Positions 28,101-39,427 of a stretch of DNA of 64,000 bases are shown here, piece by piece. The translations under genes were made by a program, and so were the position numbers. Source of the stretch: Parelaphostrongylus tenuis. Its lineage: Eukaryota; Nematoda; Chromadorea; Rhabditida; Metastrongylidae. The stretch covers positions 1 to 64,000 of the forward strand of contig JAHQIW010000246.1 in assembly GCA_019055375.1 (NCBI GenBank), written 5' to 3'. The notes under the pieces are model-generated. The model was not told the origin of the DNA and made no database searches. It worked only from the letters and a program-made list of their open reading frames with translations. Each line of letters begins with the position of its first letter. The first letter of the stretch is position 1.

Positions 28101-31100
28101 TCTTAAGGGTTAACTCAGAGATTTTTATTTGGTACTTTTGCGTCATCCGTGCTCTGTCTCGACTCTGCAGAAAAACCTTAATTTTGGTCGTTTCTAATGT
28201 TCTAGTGTTCATTCGATAGCTTAAATCAAAGCAACTTGAATGGTCTATTTTATTTCCAAAAAGGCTTCATTATTGTGCTGAAAGAGCAAGAATACGATTT
28301 TGTTCCTTATTCAAACATTTCTCGCCGGCCAGACTTCTTCTTCTGGAGTTTCAGCAACCAATCGATGGATCAAATTCCAAAATTCCGAAAATGTTTTTTG
28401 TTTTCTGAACGGACTTCTCAATACGTTATAATAGCCAAAGTTTGCAAAGTGGACCACTTTTATTATCCGCTTCTTACATCGATCCCGTAAAAAGCGCCTT
28501 CTGCTCTTTCTTTCAAGTCTCAGTAGTCATCTAATAGCTCAAATCTCGAAATTTCATTGGTGTACTTTGTTCTCAAGTTGGCTGTTTTTTTAACTGCATG
28601 AGCAAAAGTAAAATTATGTATCTCATTTCAACATTTCGTGTTGAACGAAATTTTTTCTTTAAACTTCTGGCAATCATTCGATAGCTCAAGTCTTGTCGAT
28701 TCCAAAAGTGTTCGTAGTTTTTCTATAAGTCTAAAGCAGCGCTATAAGTTAGCCCTCTCTGACAGACCACTGACATGCGTGGCTCAAAGAATGATCATCA
28801 AGCATGTTCGTAGTTTGTGAAAAGGACTTTTATTGCGTTGTAGTTGCCAAAAGAATGTTGAGCATCGCGCAACGCGACATCGGCTTCAAGCCGCCACGGT
28901 TTAGAGATATGTGGATAATATTCCGTCATACTGTCGCCAAACCAACACGCTTCTACCTGCCACTACACATCAATTGCCTTTCAATTGTTTTCTGCTGATT
29001 TTAATTAGGTTCTGATCTTTCATGCTTTACCAAGTACTAAGACGCAGTCATGTTCCTACAGAAACATGGCGTGTTACAAACCGAACGCTGTACAGGAAAG
29101 TCATCGAATCAAGCTTGTGTGTGGTCCACAGACTTTTTGCGATGTCACAAGCATATTTTGAAAAGACCTCTCCGCATAAGGCACACCCTGTGCGCTGGAT
29201 GAGATATCCAATCTTGTTTTGGCCGTTACAGCGCACTGAGAAGTCTACTTCAAAAATCAGGGACATAATTGAAATCCACGAGATTTATGTATCAACTAGT
29301 TATCAAAAGTATAAAAAATTAGCTTTGTTTGGCAAGAAAGGTTTGAATGAGAAACAAAATTTCATTTTTGCTCTTTCAGTGCGATAATGAAGCCTTTTGC
29401 AAAATAAAATACACTAATCGAATTCTCCTAATTTGATCTTTCGAACAATTTTTTGAACACTAAAAACCACCAAAAGTACGTCTTTATCAAGGAATCGAAA
29501 CAGGGCACAGATAGCGGAAAATTACCCCTTAATCTTTTTGTAATTTTCAACTTATTAACAAGTGAACAAATTCAAATCTAACTCTTCTCATCGTCACCAG
29601 CTTTTTCTTCGGTCATATCTTTGTTAAGCTAGCGATAAGTTTATAAGCTGTAAAAGGTTTTGAATAGTCTACTGATTAGAACGTAATATTAGCAGATTTG
29701 ACTTGAGGAATTGAACGCAACAATTTCAGCCATTAACCGTAGAATCACGTCTTCAAGAGATTATTCATAGCTAAAAATCTGGACATATGCACGAACGAAT
29801 TCATACTGAATGTGGGCAGCGCTCACTTTCATAGGATTTTATTTATGAACATTAGCACGATTTTAACTGATGGCAGATTAAAGCATAAAGATACCGCAGT
29901 ATCTTAGAGCCCATTTTTATATGAGTAATCATAGTGGAAATATTCATAGTCTAATTGTCAGCAAATAGAATTTTCTGAGAAGTTAACAATCAGATTCATT
30001 CGCAATACACGTTATCACATTTCCTGCACGGTTCCCAACACTTCTTGCGTTCAATTCGTTTCTTGGTATTCATCCTTTACAAAAGGTCGTATTACAAATA
30101 GTGTTCGTTTGCCTGCTTATTTCAAGATTTATTCTTTATGGAAGTCTTTGGATGATCTTGGAGTCGATTTTCTTTGTAATCTAGGTGATAACCGAGCTAA
30201 GACCTTTCCATGTGATTGGAGGACAGCGCTAGAGTAGGCTGGTGAACCACCAACTTGCTTCCTCATAGACTGCATTACTAACCACTTCGCTATCTCCTCA
30301 CTCAAATAGAAGAAACAACTTTGTTTGAATCCATAGGGTCAAAGGATGAGAAGTTCACTGTAAGAAGTCGTCAATGTTACTTCAACTCTCTAATCATAAA
30401 GTCAGCATTCTTCGAAGAGTTATATTCAAGAAGCGCACATTTATTTCTACTCACTACTTTATTCTGTTTCAGTTTTGGATCTATCTCTGCAATTGTATTC
30501 ACCAGACGATTAAAATTTAAAAAAAACGGAAAATCAAATATCTTTGACAAGTCTGTGAATGACAATCAACCCTTTCCCGACCGTTGGCATTAAAAGATGG
30601 GGAGCCGTCACTAGAATCAGTTTTCAATCGCAATTCTGTGAGCGCCAAAATCAGAGATTCTTTGCTGTCAAGTTAGAGAGAAAGGTTAGAGCAATGATTA
30701 GTAATGCAATTTTCACACAAAAAGGGTGATGAGCGATGCCGTGGTTTGATCCCCTCTCCCAAAAATCCCTTGTAATAAATAAACTGAACGCCTAGGAACG
30801 CCTTAGCTCGCTACCTCCAAGATTGCAAGGAGAATTGTCTCGACCAACATTCTACGACTTTCATTGAAAATCAGCTGTTCAAACAGCAACTGATGCAACG
30901 TGTGAAATATTCGAAGACCTTCACGAAGGATGACTGAAGGAAACGATTCGGATATAAGAAGTGATGGATTATATCTGAGCTGCAACAATGGGTAGTGTAA
31001 AGCTAGATGAAATAATAAAAATATAATAGAAAACTGAGAACACTGTTCAGATACTCGTTCCAATTTTTTCTATTTTGTTCGCGAAAAAGTCCCAGATCGG

Positions 31101-31428
31101 ATTAGCACACTCTATAGGGAAAATATGAGGCCAATTGGCACAGGTGTCGAAGCTTGCACATACGTATGGAAACGTCCGATACACGTACGTACCGGAATTA
31201 GTACATACGGTCGTTAAAGGGTATAAGGAAGTTCATTGAGCATGTAGAATTTCTAAAGAGGAGTTGTTAAATAGAGTGTTCATGTTTCAGGTCACATTAT
31301 GCTCATGCAGCGGCGATCAGTGCAACGATCAAGATATGCTCTTAGCGCTCAACTCATCCGACAATAGTCACAAACTCGTCCACCTTATACTTTTACTAAT
31401 TATGATTAATAGACTGCTCCATCCATAG
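9928..31428 (+). CDS. ODR-2/HOT-type Ly6-like GPI-anchored protein, 6 exons
   Basis: Exons: 9928-10031, 10454-10467, 10879-11043, 11202-11267, 22432-22601, 31291-31428. All phases agree and together they give a 218-residue protein without stops. Residues 1-19 form a signal peptide (MLLWLPVTLLLM). The body is cysteine-rich: FSCASFAYLPLW, a PPKNFTDRCWQPD block with an N-glycosylation sequon at N84, IGTVPCTSACFTLVE, then RGVIRGCVDRLL. The C-terminus carries the Ly6-type CSCSGDQCN (177-185), an NSSD stretch suited to GPI attachment, and a hydrophobic tail (LVHLILLLIMI). This matches the C. elegans ODR-2/HOT family, membrane-tethered neuronal proteins; ODR-2 itself acts in olfaction. The start at 9928 was preferred to 9835 because it opens directly with the signal peptide. 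The exon 4 donor (gtgggt) is weak, so a further exon inside the 11.2-kb intron is possible. The orthologue within the family was not determined. Confidence 0.82.
10454..10467 (+). other. 14-nt microexon of the HOT-like gene
   Basis: The exon ACAGACAATTCTTA lies between a pyrimidine-rich acceptor (ccttttttag) and a consensus donor (gtaagttt). Without it, exon 1 (phase 2) joined to exon 3 meets an immediate stop. With it the frame reads SNCFR-QTILI-YSAEPC and stays open to the end. The evidence is frame logic plus splice signals, with no transcript. Confidence 0.65.
12870..13165 (+). repeat. tRNA-derived SINE, family S1
   Basis: The head has an A-box-like gtagcgcagtgggtagagg and the tail ends in 'gattgatcaacgccg...gctttatcc'. 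The body contains the family blocks 'ccacctcgagtcattgtaaa' and 'gcattcaatcacctcaaacga'. It is moderately diverged. Confidence 0.75.
15105..15360 (-). repeat. tRNA-derived SINE, family S1 (old copy)
   Basis: The order of blocks is reversed, as in other minus copies: an 'atgtgccatacactcgact' block, 'gcggtggctta', 'tggaaggcttggcgg', then a degenerate tRNA head with 'gctacattcgcac'. It is strongly diverged. Confidence 0.55.
15870..16240 (-). mobile_element. Hammerhead-bearing element, decayed copy
   Basis: On the minus strand the segment 15880-15955 reads CUGAUGA, a GAC/GUC stem with U-G pair and GAAA loop, then GAAG where the hammerhead core needs GAAA. The substitution should abolish cleavage. 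Flanking blocks ('ttcggttcagtcgatt', 'gtcgattgctcgttgctgg') recur at 23395-23610, which makes this the same family. It lies antisense in intron 4 of the HOT-like gene. Confidence 0.6.
20452..20520. repeat. (TA)n microsatellite
   Basis: About 60 bases of uninterrupted alternating T and A, followed by a short acatatacatgc transition. Confidence 0.95.
20610..20700 (-). repeat. tRNA-derived short repeat, family S2
   Basis: Read on the minus strand, it has a cctcagtggtgtagtggtag head and a perfect GTGGG-TTCGATT-CCCAC T-arm, closed by cctgagg. The anticodon arm does not fold into a canonical five-pair stem with U33. Similar pieces occur at more than ten sites in the window, so this is a SINE-type repeat, not a tRNA gene. 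Confidence 0.7.
21370..21565 (-). repeat. tRNA-derived SINE, family S1 (partial)
   Basis: Minus-strand fragment containing 'acaagtctggtaccag', 'gagatggaagatctgag' and a decayed tRNA head 'aaccattacactcca'. The 3' tail is weak. Confidence 0.55.
21836..22130 (-). repeat. tRNA-derived SINE, family S1 (well preserved)
   Basis: It runs from 'ggataaagctctcggcg' to 'gcgccacatgcgctct'. Read on the minus strand it has an A-box (tggcgcagtgg), B-box (ggttcgatc), body and 'ctttatcctt' tail, so it is close to full length. The polymerase III boxes explain the open frames seen here. A TA tract abuts its tRNA-head end. Confidence 0.82.
22136..22193. repeat. (TA)n microsatellite
   Basis: Two TA tracts separated by one 'cag' interruption, next to the head of an S1 SINE. 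Confidence 0.93.
23385..23610 (-). mobile_element. Hammerhead-bearing element, core intact
   Basis: The minus strand reads CUGACGA (23453-23447), a GGCU/GGCC stem II closed by GAAA, then GAAA and ACACGUGU with A as the cleavage-site base. All core positions fit the hammerhead consensus. Stem I is poor next to the core (two A-U pairs, then mismatches) but re-pairs further out (GGCA with UGCC). Only one arm is visible here. It lies antisense in intron 5 of the HOT-like gene. Confidence 0.65.
24787..25093 (-). repeat. tRNA-derived SINE, family S1 (well preserved)
   Basis: Near full-length minus copy, from 'ggataaagctctcggcg' to 'gccacatgcgctctt'. The tRNA-like head pairs its ends (gagcgc with gcgctc) and carries ggttcgatc. 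It is nearly identical in order and spacing to the copy at 21836-22130. Confidence 0.82.
25695..25930 (-). repeat. tRNA-derived SINE, family S1 (diverged)
   Basis: Retains 'ataatcaaccctata', 'atgcattcacct' and 'gattgaaccattg' blocks in minus order; the tRNA head is decayed. Confidence 0.5.
26205..26515. mobile_element. Foldback element with two hammerhead-like arms
   Basis: The outer ends are inverted repeats: 'gataatcacataa...tttgagcc' on the left and 'ggctcaaaacatgttatgtgattatc' on the right. The plus-strand arm (26411-26443) has CUGAUGA, a GCC/GGC stem II, GAAA and a short ACGGGU-C site, so its core is intact. The minus-strand arm (26285-26245) has CUGAUGA and stem II but GUAA in place of GAAA, which should inactivate it. 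The plus copy is in sense orientation within intron 5 of the HOT-like gene. Confidence 0.68.
27838..28115 (+). repeat. tRNA-derived SINE, family S1
   Basis: Head 'gagcgcgtttggcgagtggttagagg', body blocks 'ccagactgtctagaacgacagcagcactgact' shortened by the diverged tail, and 'gcgcattcttaagggtt' near the end. The final ctttatcc tail is lost. Confidence 0.65.
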
Positions 31429-33567
31429 AAGTGTTTCCAGGTTAAAGAAATAAGGAATTCGAGTCTGACGAGCCCTCATCATTCATGTCACTTTAAGGTC
31501 TCTAGTATCACTCTAAGATTCCCGTGTAGAGGAGAATAAAACGAAATCTGAATGGGCAATGAATGATCCCTCTCAGTAGCGTGATAAATCTCGCTGCACC
31601 TTAATTGCTGTTTTGCACTAATAAGTTACGGAAGCTATCGGGTTTACTACTTACCGTAGTACTTCGCATTACTACTAAGTGAAATGACATCCATAAAAAA
31701 AAGCCTGTGAAATAAATTACATGGATGGTGTAACTTTCATTTAATGATTAATTTAATGTCTTTCTTGAATGCATATGAATTATTGGCCGGTGAGCAAAAA
31801 TCTAACTTTTCATCAACTCATCAATTTTTTCGGGTTATACGTATAAAGTATTAATTCAGCGAACTGCACTGATGACTATTACTGTCAACGACGTCCGATT
31901 CGTATAGAATCAACATCGTTGCCTACTAGGTTGCCAAAGCCTGGAATGTTTGATCCCAATATCTGATTTTGGCTCATCACCTTCACAAATGAAACAGCAC
32001 CTAGTTTTCAATGAGTTTTCTGTCAATTACTATGTTGATTCTCATTTCTCTATCTTCTCATCAATGCGAACTAATTACATATTTCTGTTGTCATTAGGCG
32101 ACGTGATCACTGGTCTATTAATGATTTTGATTTTGATAATGATATTGATTTAGTTAATAGAATTTATGTTGTCCTAGTCTCTATGCGTTTTCATCTCAAT
32201 GATTTGTATGAAGCATAAGTGAGATTTGTTGAAATAAATTATAAAAACTATTAGAAGCCACAATGCTCAGTTTCAGGAAAGATTTTCAGAAGTCACAATG
32301 TTCAATTTTAGGAAAGAAATCTGAAGTCCTATTGTTAGAATAAGGCGAGTATTAGATAACATCTGCTACTATAAATTGCCCTATAGAAACAAAATACACT
32401 TGCTGATGAAGTTGGAAACTGCCCGCGGAATCAGCCTTGAACTAGGCAATTCTAAATGCCGAAACATAATGTTTTTACACGAATTGATGGCCTGGAAACA
32501 TAGATTATGATAATAATATTAGCACAGATCATAGTTTTAATGATTGGAATCATTTGTAAAAGAGGAGCATAAAGCACATTAGTCAGAGAGCTAGCGCGAT
32601 ACATATGATCGCTGACGAAAGCGACGTCGCCAAAACAGCCGCCACTAGAAACTTTTTTTAGAAGTTTATGTGAGCTTGTCCATCTTTTTACACGACCTGT
32701 CATCATAGCTTGTGTGTGAACTCAGCGGAATCGTCTCCTCGCTTTCAACATCCCAAAGGTATATGAAAATCGCGCGTGTTTTTTCGACAGCTCCGTGAGG
32801 AGTTCGCTTCCTTCTCGAGTGGCGTAGAATGCTTGTTCGAGTGGAATCTCTTTGAAATCCTAAAAATAGTGGAGCTTGCGTTTCCACGAGATTGCAAAAC
32901 GATGTTGAAGAGTGGGTCGAACCAGCACTACGTTTCGTGACAGCTTGCAACACTAACCACTCAACGCCCCCTAGTCCATTGATCTAGTTTATCAATGTGG
33001 TGAAATACTGAATCAGAAGTTGTTTGATGTATTGCACTTAGTCAGCCCAGGAGATCGTAATAATGAAAGTACTAAGAAATTTAGCGTTAACGATAATCAA
33101 CTCTATAAAGGGTACGCCATGCATTCAACTTCATTAGCATCGTTAAAGTTGATTGAATGCACATTCCAACTACACAATAAAATATGATGAATTACCAATA
33201 TACAGATGCAAGCAAACACATGCTACCTCAAAAAGAGTAGTTATGGCTCGAAGTCACTCTACATTTATTGGATTCCAATTTTTGCCCGTCTCCTCACAAG
33301 TTTAGGCTTTATTTTACATCGCACCCTGTAGCCGGAAATGAATAAGATAGTAAGCAGAAGTGAACATTTATTCTCACATGATCCGTCATTAGATACGGTG
33401 TGCGGATTCCAGCGCTTCTGGTATTCAATTCGTTTCTTCGCATTCATCCTTGATAAAGCCATTGAATATTTTGTGTGCTGTTTCAACTGTATGGTGCGAT
33501 GAAGTGCTGACCGAGGCCATTTTTGGGATAGCCGAGCTAAGGCGCCCTATAGCAAGAGTAATAGTAT
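31429..33567. other. Intergenic, repeat-derived; no gene recognised
   Basis: Downstream of the HOT-like stop codon there is AT-rich DNA with no named coding similarity. A tRNA-like minus-strand piece lies near 32880-32970 ('ggtcgaaccagcac', 'cactaaccactcaacgcc'), and a very old S1 SINE near 33085-33260. Confidence 0.4.
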
Positions 33568-34123
33568 CACCTGTCGTCCCTTTGATCGTCGACTGACTCG
33601 AGCTGGTGCAAGCAACACTTCCGTTTTTCATTATCGCGTGCAAGAGTAACCTAGTGGGTCCTTCTAGCTCTAGGATTCGCTGAGCAACATATCTTTCTTC
33701 TATGCCTTTCGTGAAGAAACTGTACCAACGGATCGATGGTCATCCTGTAGAGCGCTTGATATCCCGAGAAATCCAGTCGGTAACGCTTCTCGTCCATCGG
33801 TTGTCGTTGAAGCGCATCACGTGTCCGGCCCACCTTATTTTCGATATCCTGGTGTGTAGATCGGCGTCTATGATCTCTGATCGTTGACGTAGGTCCGAAC
33901 TTCGGATCCTTTCTCTCATTTGCGAGACACGGAATACTCCTAGCATCGACCTTTCGACTGACGCGTTCAACAGCGCCAAATGATCTTTCATCCTGCTTAC
34001 GTACGACCAGGTTTCTGCTGCATACGTTAGGGCAGAGCTAATCGTCGAGTCAAAAAGGTGGGCACGAAATCGGATATTCTCTGTCCTCTTCAATACATCT
34101 TCGATGCTCTTCAACATTCCCAA
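33568..34123 (-). pseudogene. RTE-type LINE reverse transcriptase, 3' fragment
   Basis: The minus strand encodes the C-terminal part of an RTE-clade protein as seen in many nematodes: LFDSTISSALTYAAETW, VERSMLGVFRVSQMRERIRS, then SKIRWAGHVMRFNDNRWTR and DIKRSTG. The frame then shifts, and the ending DDQRDDR-stop is found at 33568-33590. The 5' part, with the endonuclease and catalytic RT box, is missing. At least one frameshift makes it non-functional. A second fragment of the same family lies at 43385-43790. Confidence 0.85.
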
Positions 34124-34329
34124 AGCCGCTCATATTCTCCTGCTCAACTCTGAAGCCAAGAATAATAGTAATAACACAATAATATGGGTAATATTATTGA
34201 TAATAAGAACAATAACAATGGATTTCAGCTTAACTGGGATTATGGAGCGATGTTGCTTACCCGACGAGACCCATTACAGATTGGTGGCGAATCGCTATGA
34301 TAGAGAGATATTGAAGCTGAGTGGTGGGT

Positions 34330-34415
34330 GAGCGGTGTCCTCGGTGGTGTAGTGGTAGCACGCGCCCTTAATATGGATAAAATGGGTTCACCTTCCGTCT
34401 GATGTCGAATTTTTG
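34330..34415 (+). repeat. tRNA-derived short repeat, family S2
   Basis: A 'gtcctcggtggtgtagtggtagcac' head followed by a decayed B-box (gggttcacctt). A minus-strand relative lies at 34630-34700 ('ggcgggagttgaaac', 'ctaccactacaccaca'). Confidence 0.6.
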
Positions 34416-35018
34416 CCCACCACTCAATTCCCCTAGATACGTGAGAGAAACAGTATCTACAATAATAGAAAAATAGTAGTCTTGCGATTCGTGAATGAAG
34501 ATGCACATGATAAAATGGAAAAGTGAACAATAGGTCAATAATCTGTGCAAATTGTCCAAGTCATTTTTAGCAGTGTTATGATGTTTTAATAATAAATCTT
34601 GAAATGAAGACTGATAAGCATAACATTCGACCACAGGCGGGAGTTGAAACCGAGTTTTACTCATACCGCGCTTGCTACCACTACACCACAGAGGTAACCA
34701 CATTACTATCACTCTTTTTTTGATAGAAACTATCATGGTTGGTAACAACCAACCATTAATAGGTTTGTTCTACTGAGCGCATTTTGGCAATGAACCCAGT
34801 CAAGCTTACAGTTACTTAGCTTTATTTATAACATCACACACTGAGAAAAAGCAGTAAACCGTAATATCCACATATATTATACAAATCCAATAGCTATCAG
34901 TTCACTTAACTTTAGTCTCGACATGTGCATGCTAGACCGATTAATCTCGACATGCGCATACTAGACCAACTCAACTGAGCGACATAAGATATTATTTACT
35001 CGATACCTTTCAAAGAAG

Positions 35019-35303
35019 AGCGCATGTGACGCAGTGGTTAGAGGTGCTCTGTGTCGCACATGAGGTCAATGATTCAACCGAGCCATCGATCCCTTCAGGC
35101 TCAGTAAATGGCACCAGGCTGGTCTCAGACTTGTCTGAGAGGATAAGCAGCACTGACTCGGTTCAGCGGGAGGCTATTGCGAGTCATTGTATAAGCCAGA
35201 TATGCATTCAACCACCTCAAACGAAATTAAAAATTGAAGACGAATACATGGCGCATCCCGCAGGGATTGATCAACGCCGAGAACTTCATCCTTTATCCTT
35301 CTT
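35019..35303 (+). repeat. tRNA-derived SINE, family S1 (plus, near complete)
   Basis: Starts 'gagcgcatgtgacgcagtggttagagg' (A-box) and ends 'gattgatcaacgccgagaacttcatccttta'. The B-box is altered (gattcaacc). It is the best plus-strand copy for aligning the family. Confidence 0.8.
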
Positions 35304-35460
35304 AGCTTTCAAAGGTTTATTGCTGACAGCTTCGATAGTTTATATCGAAGTGTGGTGGCACGGGGACCTGTTTCGGAGGGCACGCAGGTCCAACTCCCGC
35401 CTGAAATCGAATTATCACTCAACATTCATAGATTTACAATAAGTCAGAAACACTGCTTCA

Positions 35461-35740
35461 GGCGCATATAGCCCAGTGGTTGGAAAGGCCCTAAAACACA
35501 CAAGGTCATTGGCTCAATCCTACACACGAGGCTCATTAGGTTTTTGGTTCCTCTGCGATTGCTAAATTGATACCAGATGTTTCTGGGAAGTTAGCTGCAC
35601 TGACTTGGTGCATCACCAGACCGTCGCAAGTAATTGTATAGGGCAGATATGAATTCAATAACCTCTAATGATGCTGGATCAGGTCGAATGCACAGTCTTC
35701 TTTAAGAACTGATCAAAGCCAAGAACTTTATCTCCTAATT
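35461..35740 (+). repeat. tRNA-derived SINE, family S1
   Basis: Head 'gcgcatatagcccagtggttgg', B-box-like 'ggctcaatcc', body 'gcactgacttggtgcatcacc', tail 'aactgatcaaagccaagaactttatc'. It lies 160 bases after the preceding copy in the same direction. Confidence 0.72.
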
Positions 35741-36789
35741 GTTTTTCGTTGCTTCATATGGTCTTCGATGATTTATATTGTAGCGTTTCCGTGAAGTAAA
35801 AACATCCTTTTTTGTTCTCACTGATATTATTTACTCGATACCTCGTCGTTTCCGGTGAATGTTTTCGTCTCTTGTGTGTCGTTGTCATCTCGTTCACTGT
35901 CTCGTCGACTCCCTTGCTAATTTATGTTAATTGATGTATGACTGCGGTCGTATGTCATACATGACTATTGACTCATTTATTTCAATTGACCATATTAAAT
36001 TTCAAAACTCGACACAGCTATCCAACTAATACAACTTCTGACTAGGGAACGCAGCTTACAACATCCAGGAATAAGTAAAACTTAGCATTAGAGCGGGTTA
36101 GAGCCCGCGCTCCTGGATAGAGTGAAACCTGACGCGAAAGTTTTGGACATAACTCTACAGTAGTGGGTATAAGTAAAACTGTCGATTTCGATCAAAAATA
36201 GTACATGTGTAATTCTCAAATAAAATCTACAATGAACAAAGATTGGCGCAGCGAAGTTTGTTCCTTTCTTTTCTGTAGTACTACACATTTTCCTATTGTA
36301 GGCCCCACTTTTTACTATCTATGTGAAAAGACCACTACACTATTTTGTATATTTACGCGGTTATTGGTGAGAAGATGTCTAAATAGCATGATGGGGCTAG
36401 CTACGGCCTAGGATTACCTCTGGGTGAGCTTGTTGAAATTATTTGTGAGAGTGATGGGTTAGGAAAACCCCCAATCACGATAAAGCAACGAACCCTGGAA
36501 AAGGCTCTTCTTTTACATCATTCACCATCACACATATTGTATCAAGTCTCAGCACCTTGTGTACTCGATTCGTTTTACCGCACCTATCATCCAGAAAGGT
36601 CTTTCAAGTCGCTTGAATCGGGTTGTCCCATAATTTCTTTTACATTTCGACACTTTTGTCGATTTGATTGCTATTCATTGAGTGAAGCCGATCAATCAGC
36701 AATAAAATCATCATCATAATCAATGATATGCAAACATTGACTGGGGAAAGACCAGATGCTTTCCTTTCAGAATAATTGAGGGCTGCGAT

Positions 36790-37440
36790 CAAAGAAGTCG
36801 GTGAGGTCACTGTTGAGAGTTGTAGTCTCCAAATTTCTTCCCGTAAATGCCGCTTGAGGGCGCTAAAGGTATGATACCCGATGGAGCAAACTCAGGGCTA
36901 CGGTGGATGTGGTACCCTAAATTAGCCCAACTTCTCCAAAATATGGCGTATCGACTTTGCAGTGTGAGGTCGAGCATTATCCTGAAGAAGGACCACACTG
37001 AGTTGTTTTCCACGTTTATCTTGCACTGATTCGGCCAATTTCCGAAGTTGTTTCATAAACGTTGGCATTCATTGTTTGCTATTGTCAAGCAGTTCCTAGA
37101 ACAGCATGCTTTACCAGGCTCAGAGAACCGCGAGTATGATTTTCCAAGCATGAGAGTTAGGTTTGGATGAGCGGCAGGGTCTTTGCATGAGGCAACCACT
37201 AAGCATGAGACGTTTTGCTTTTGTAATGGACCCACCACTCATCTCCAGTAATGATCGATTTCAGAGCGTACTTTCTGTGCGGTTATAGCAGAAGACTTTC
37301 AGTGTCGCGCTTCTCCAGGACAACGCTCGACCTAACACTGCGAAGTCGATTTTTCACATTTGAAGAAACTGGGTTGTACCACGGTACCGCATTCACCATA
37401 TAGCCCTGACATCGAAAATATTGTGCCGGTGTTTTCAGTT
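36790..37440 (-). pseudogene. mariner transposase remnant (minus strand)
   Basis: The minus strand contains ITGDEWWVHY, then, after several stops, QDNARPHTAKSIRHILEKLG and HPPYSPEFAPSGYHTF (with stops and one shift between). These are the central and C-terminal catalytic blocks of mariner transposase: ITGDE, QDNARPH and the YSPxxAP loop, where the third acidic residue (D in the DD34D triad) appears as S. The N-terminal DNA-binding half is not found. The copy is dead. Confidence 0.75.
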
Positions 37441-37839
37441 CAATACTTTGCTCTGTTGTACAATAGGTGTGCTGGCTGATAAATCATCCACTTCAAAAAG
37501 CTGTGCACCATCCACAGAACACCATAAGAATATTTCCTGAGATTTAATCGACTTCCACAGTTTCCGACTGACTTTCGTAGCTCACATCTTCCCAATGTAT
37601 TCCATTTATATTGATAATGCAACACGGATGAGCTGGTCACATAATAAGAGGAACCAACGAAGAATGGACAAAAAGAAACAGGTAGTGGATTTCACGGGAA
37701 TGCGGGTGTCCTCCTGAACGACATTCAAACTATAAGTGGGCGTGTTTGTTGCTAACGTTGATCATCTGCATTCGCTGATGACAATAATGGTTCATGCCTG
37801 TTTGGTAGCACACATTTTCAAGCCTATCCTCTAAGCTCG

Positions 37840-38820
37840 ACAGAAAGTTTTCATAGCGAGAGTTAGTAATAATTCGAAAGCTTAAATCTCAAACTATCCG
37901 CAAACGTAGCCGGTTTTCTGAATAGAACTTTTTATAACTCTGAAAAATTCAGAACGAGATTATGTTTCACACGCGCATATTTTTAGCCGGGTAAAGCTCT
38001 GTTATTAGACTAGTAGTAATCATTCGATAGCGTAGATTTCATAGATTCCAACGCTGTGTTTATTTTCTGGAAAGACGGCTTCCCTACAATGCAGCAGGGA
38101 AAATACGATTGAATTCGCATGCACGAGCAAGTGGTTTTTGACCCATTCACGGGGCGCTTGATGAGGCGACAATGGTAGTTATGCAATTATGGATCAATTC
38201 TCGACCGGTCTTATATTAGTTGTGCAATCTTTATTATACAATTAGGAGTTGTTTCTCCGCTTTGAAAGAAAAAATCTATATAAAACGTATGATTCTGCTA
38301 CAAAAAGATTCCAAATATTTTTATTTGCCATGAATAGGGATTATCGTCATTATTATCACTTTGATGGGATTCGGGAGGCCAGAACGTCCTCATAATATTC
38401 CAACAACAACTCGATGACATTCAATACTACGAGATTTCTATACACGTCGATATGCTCCAAAATCGGTCGACCATCGCGTCAGCCCACTCTGCTGCCTCAC
38501 ACAGCGGCCCAGGAGTTGACCAAAGATCACTTGCTCGCGCATGTGAATCAATCTTATTCTCTCTGCTACCTTGCAGAAAAGCGGTCTATTCAGCTATAGG
38601 CAAAGCGATGGCATCGGTAAAATTTATGCTATCAAATGATCACTAAGAGTCTAAAGAAAGGGCTCTGTTCGGTGCGAGAAATGCGCATGTGAGATATTAT
38701 CTTGTTTTGAATTTTTTCGCGTTATAAAAGGGTCTTTTCAAAAAGTCGGCCACGTATCGGATGGTTCGCGATTTGAGCTTTCGAATGATTACCAATATTC
38801 TTTATGAAGACTTCTTCTCA
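37840..38820 (+). repeat. Composite interspersed repeat (partial copies)
   Basis: The block 38020-38290 ('cattcgatagcg', 'agcagggaaaatacgatt') and the block 38690-38820 ('ttttcgcgttataaaagggtcttttc', 'gctttcgaatgattaccaat') match the 2690-3240 and 56690-57480 copies. They are separated here by about 400 bases of other DNA. Confidence 0.5.
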
Positions 38821-39427
38821 AGCGTAGGGATAGGCTTGAAGATTTGTGCTACCAAACGGAAAGGAACCAAGTAATTCTAAGATCAAAGAATGGGCCTTGC
38901 AGAAGTCACCATATTCAAAGCAGATCACCGTCATGAACGACGACTGCACGAGATAGAAACGAACGGAAATTATGATGGGGTAGGACTAACAGTGAAGGTG
39001 GGTCATTCACGTAATTCAGTATCTCTTGCACTTCCAAATAGATTTTTCTACTGTACACTGCTACAAAATCAACTCTTAACCTAGGGACTGACTAAACTAA
39101 AGCTATAAACATCTGAAATAGATGTGCGAAATCTCAATAGTATGTCACATGTTGGGAGTGAATGTAAAGTCCAACCGATTCATATCAGCCACAATTTCGA
39201 TCAGAGAAAGAAACTGAAGCTAGCTCCAACGGTCTCACAATTTGTACCACTGGTGATGACTACTGCTGTAGCTTTCTAAAGACCACACTACAACGGAATT
39301 TTTCCGTCAAATTCTCACTGCGTTGAAGAGCACAAAGAAATGTATAACTGGAGGCTTAACACTGAAGCACACTATACTAGGGTTGAAAGCCACGAGCTCG
39401 CTGCACACAATCCTCGTAGTCTATTTG

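Larger units (their letters stand above)
22602..31290. other. Intron 5 of HOT-like gene (about 8.7 kb): repeats
   Basis: Contains hammerhead elements at 23385-23610 and 26205-26515, SINEs at 24787-25093, 25695-25930 and 27838-28115, and repeat blocks near 30030-30300 (plus) and 30700-30990 (minus) that match the tail block of the composite repeat. A 121-codon frame (29022-29387) and the reading 28236-28490 match no family I recognise and may be repeat-derived. No additional exon was needed to join exons 5 and 6. Confidence 0.5.

Noticed and set aside
29022..29387. 121-codon frame as a gene
   Set aside because: No recognisable family, no splice or start context, and neighbouring DNA contains repeat blocks; it was left unassigned.
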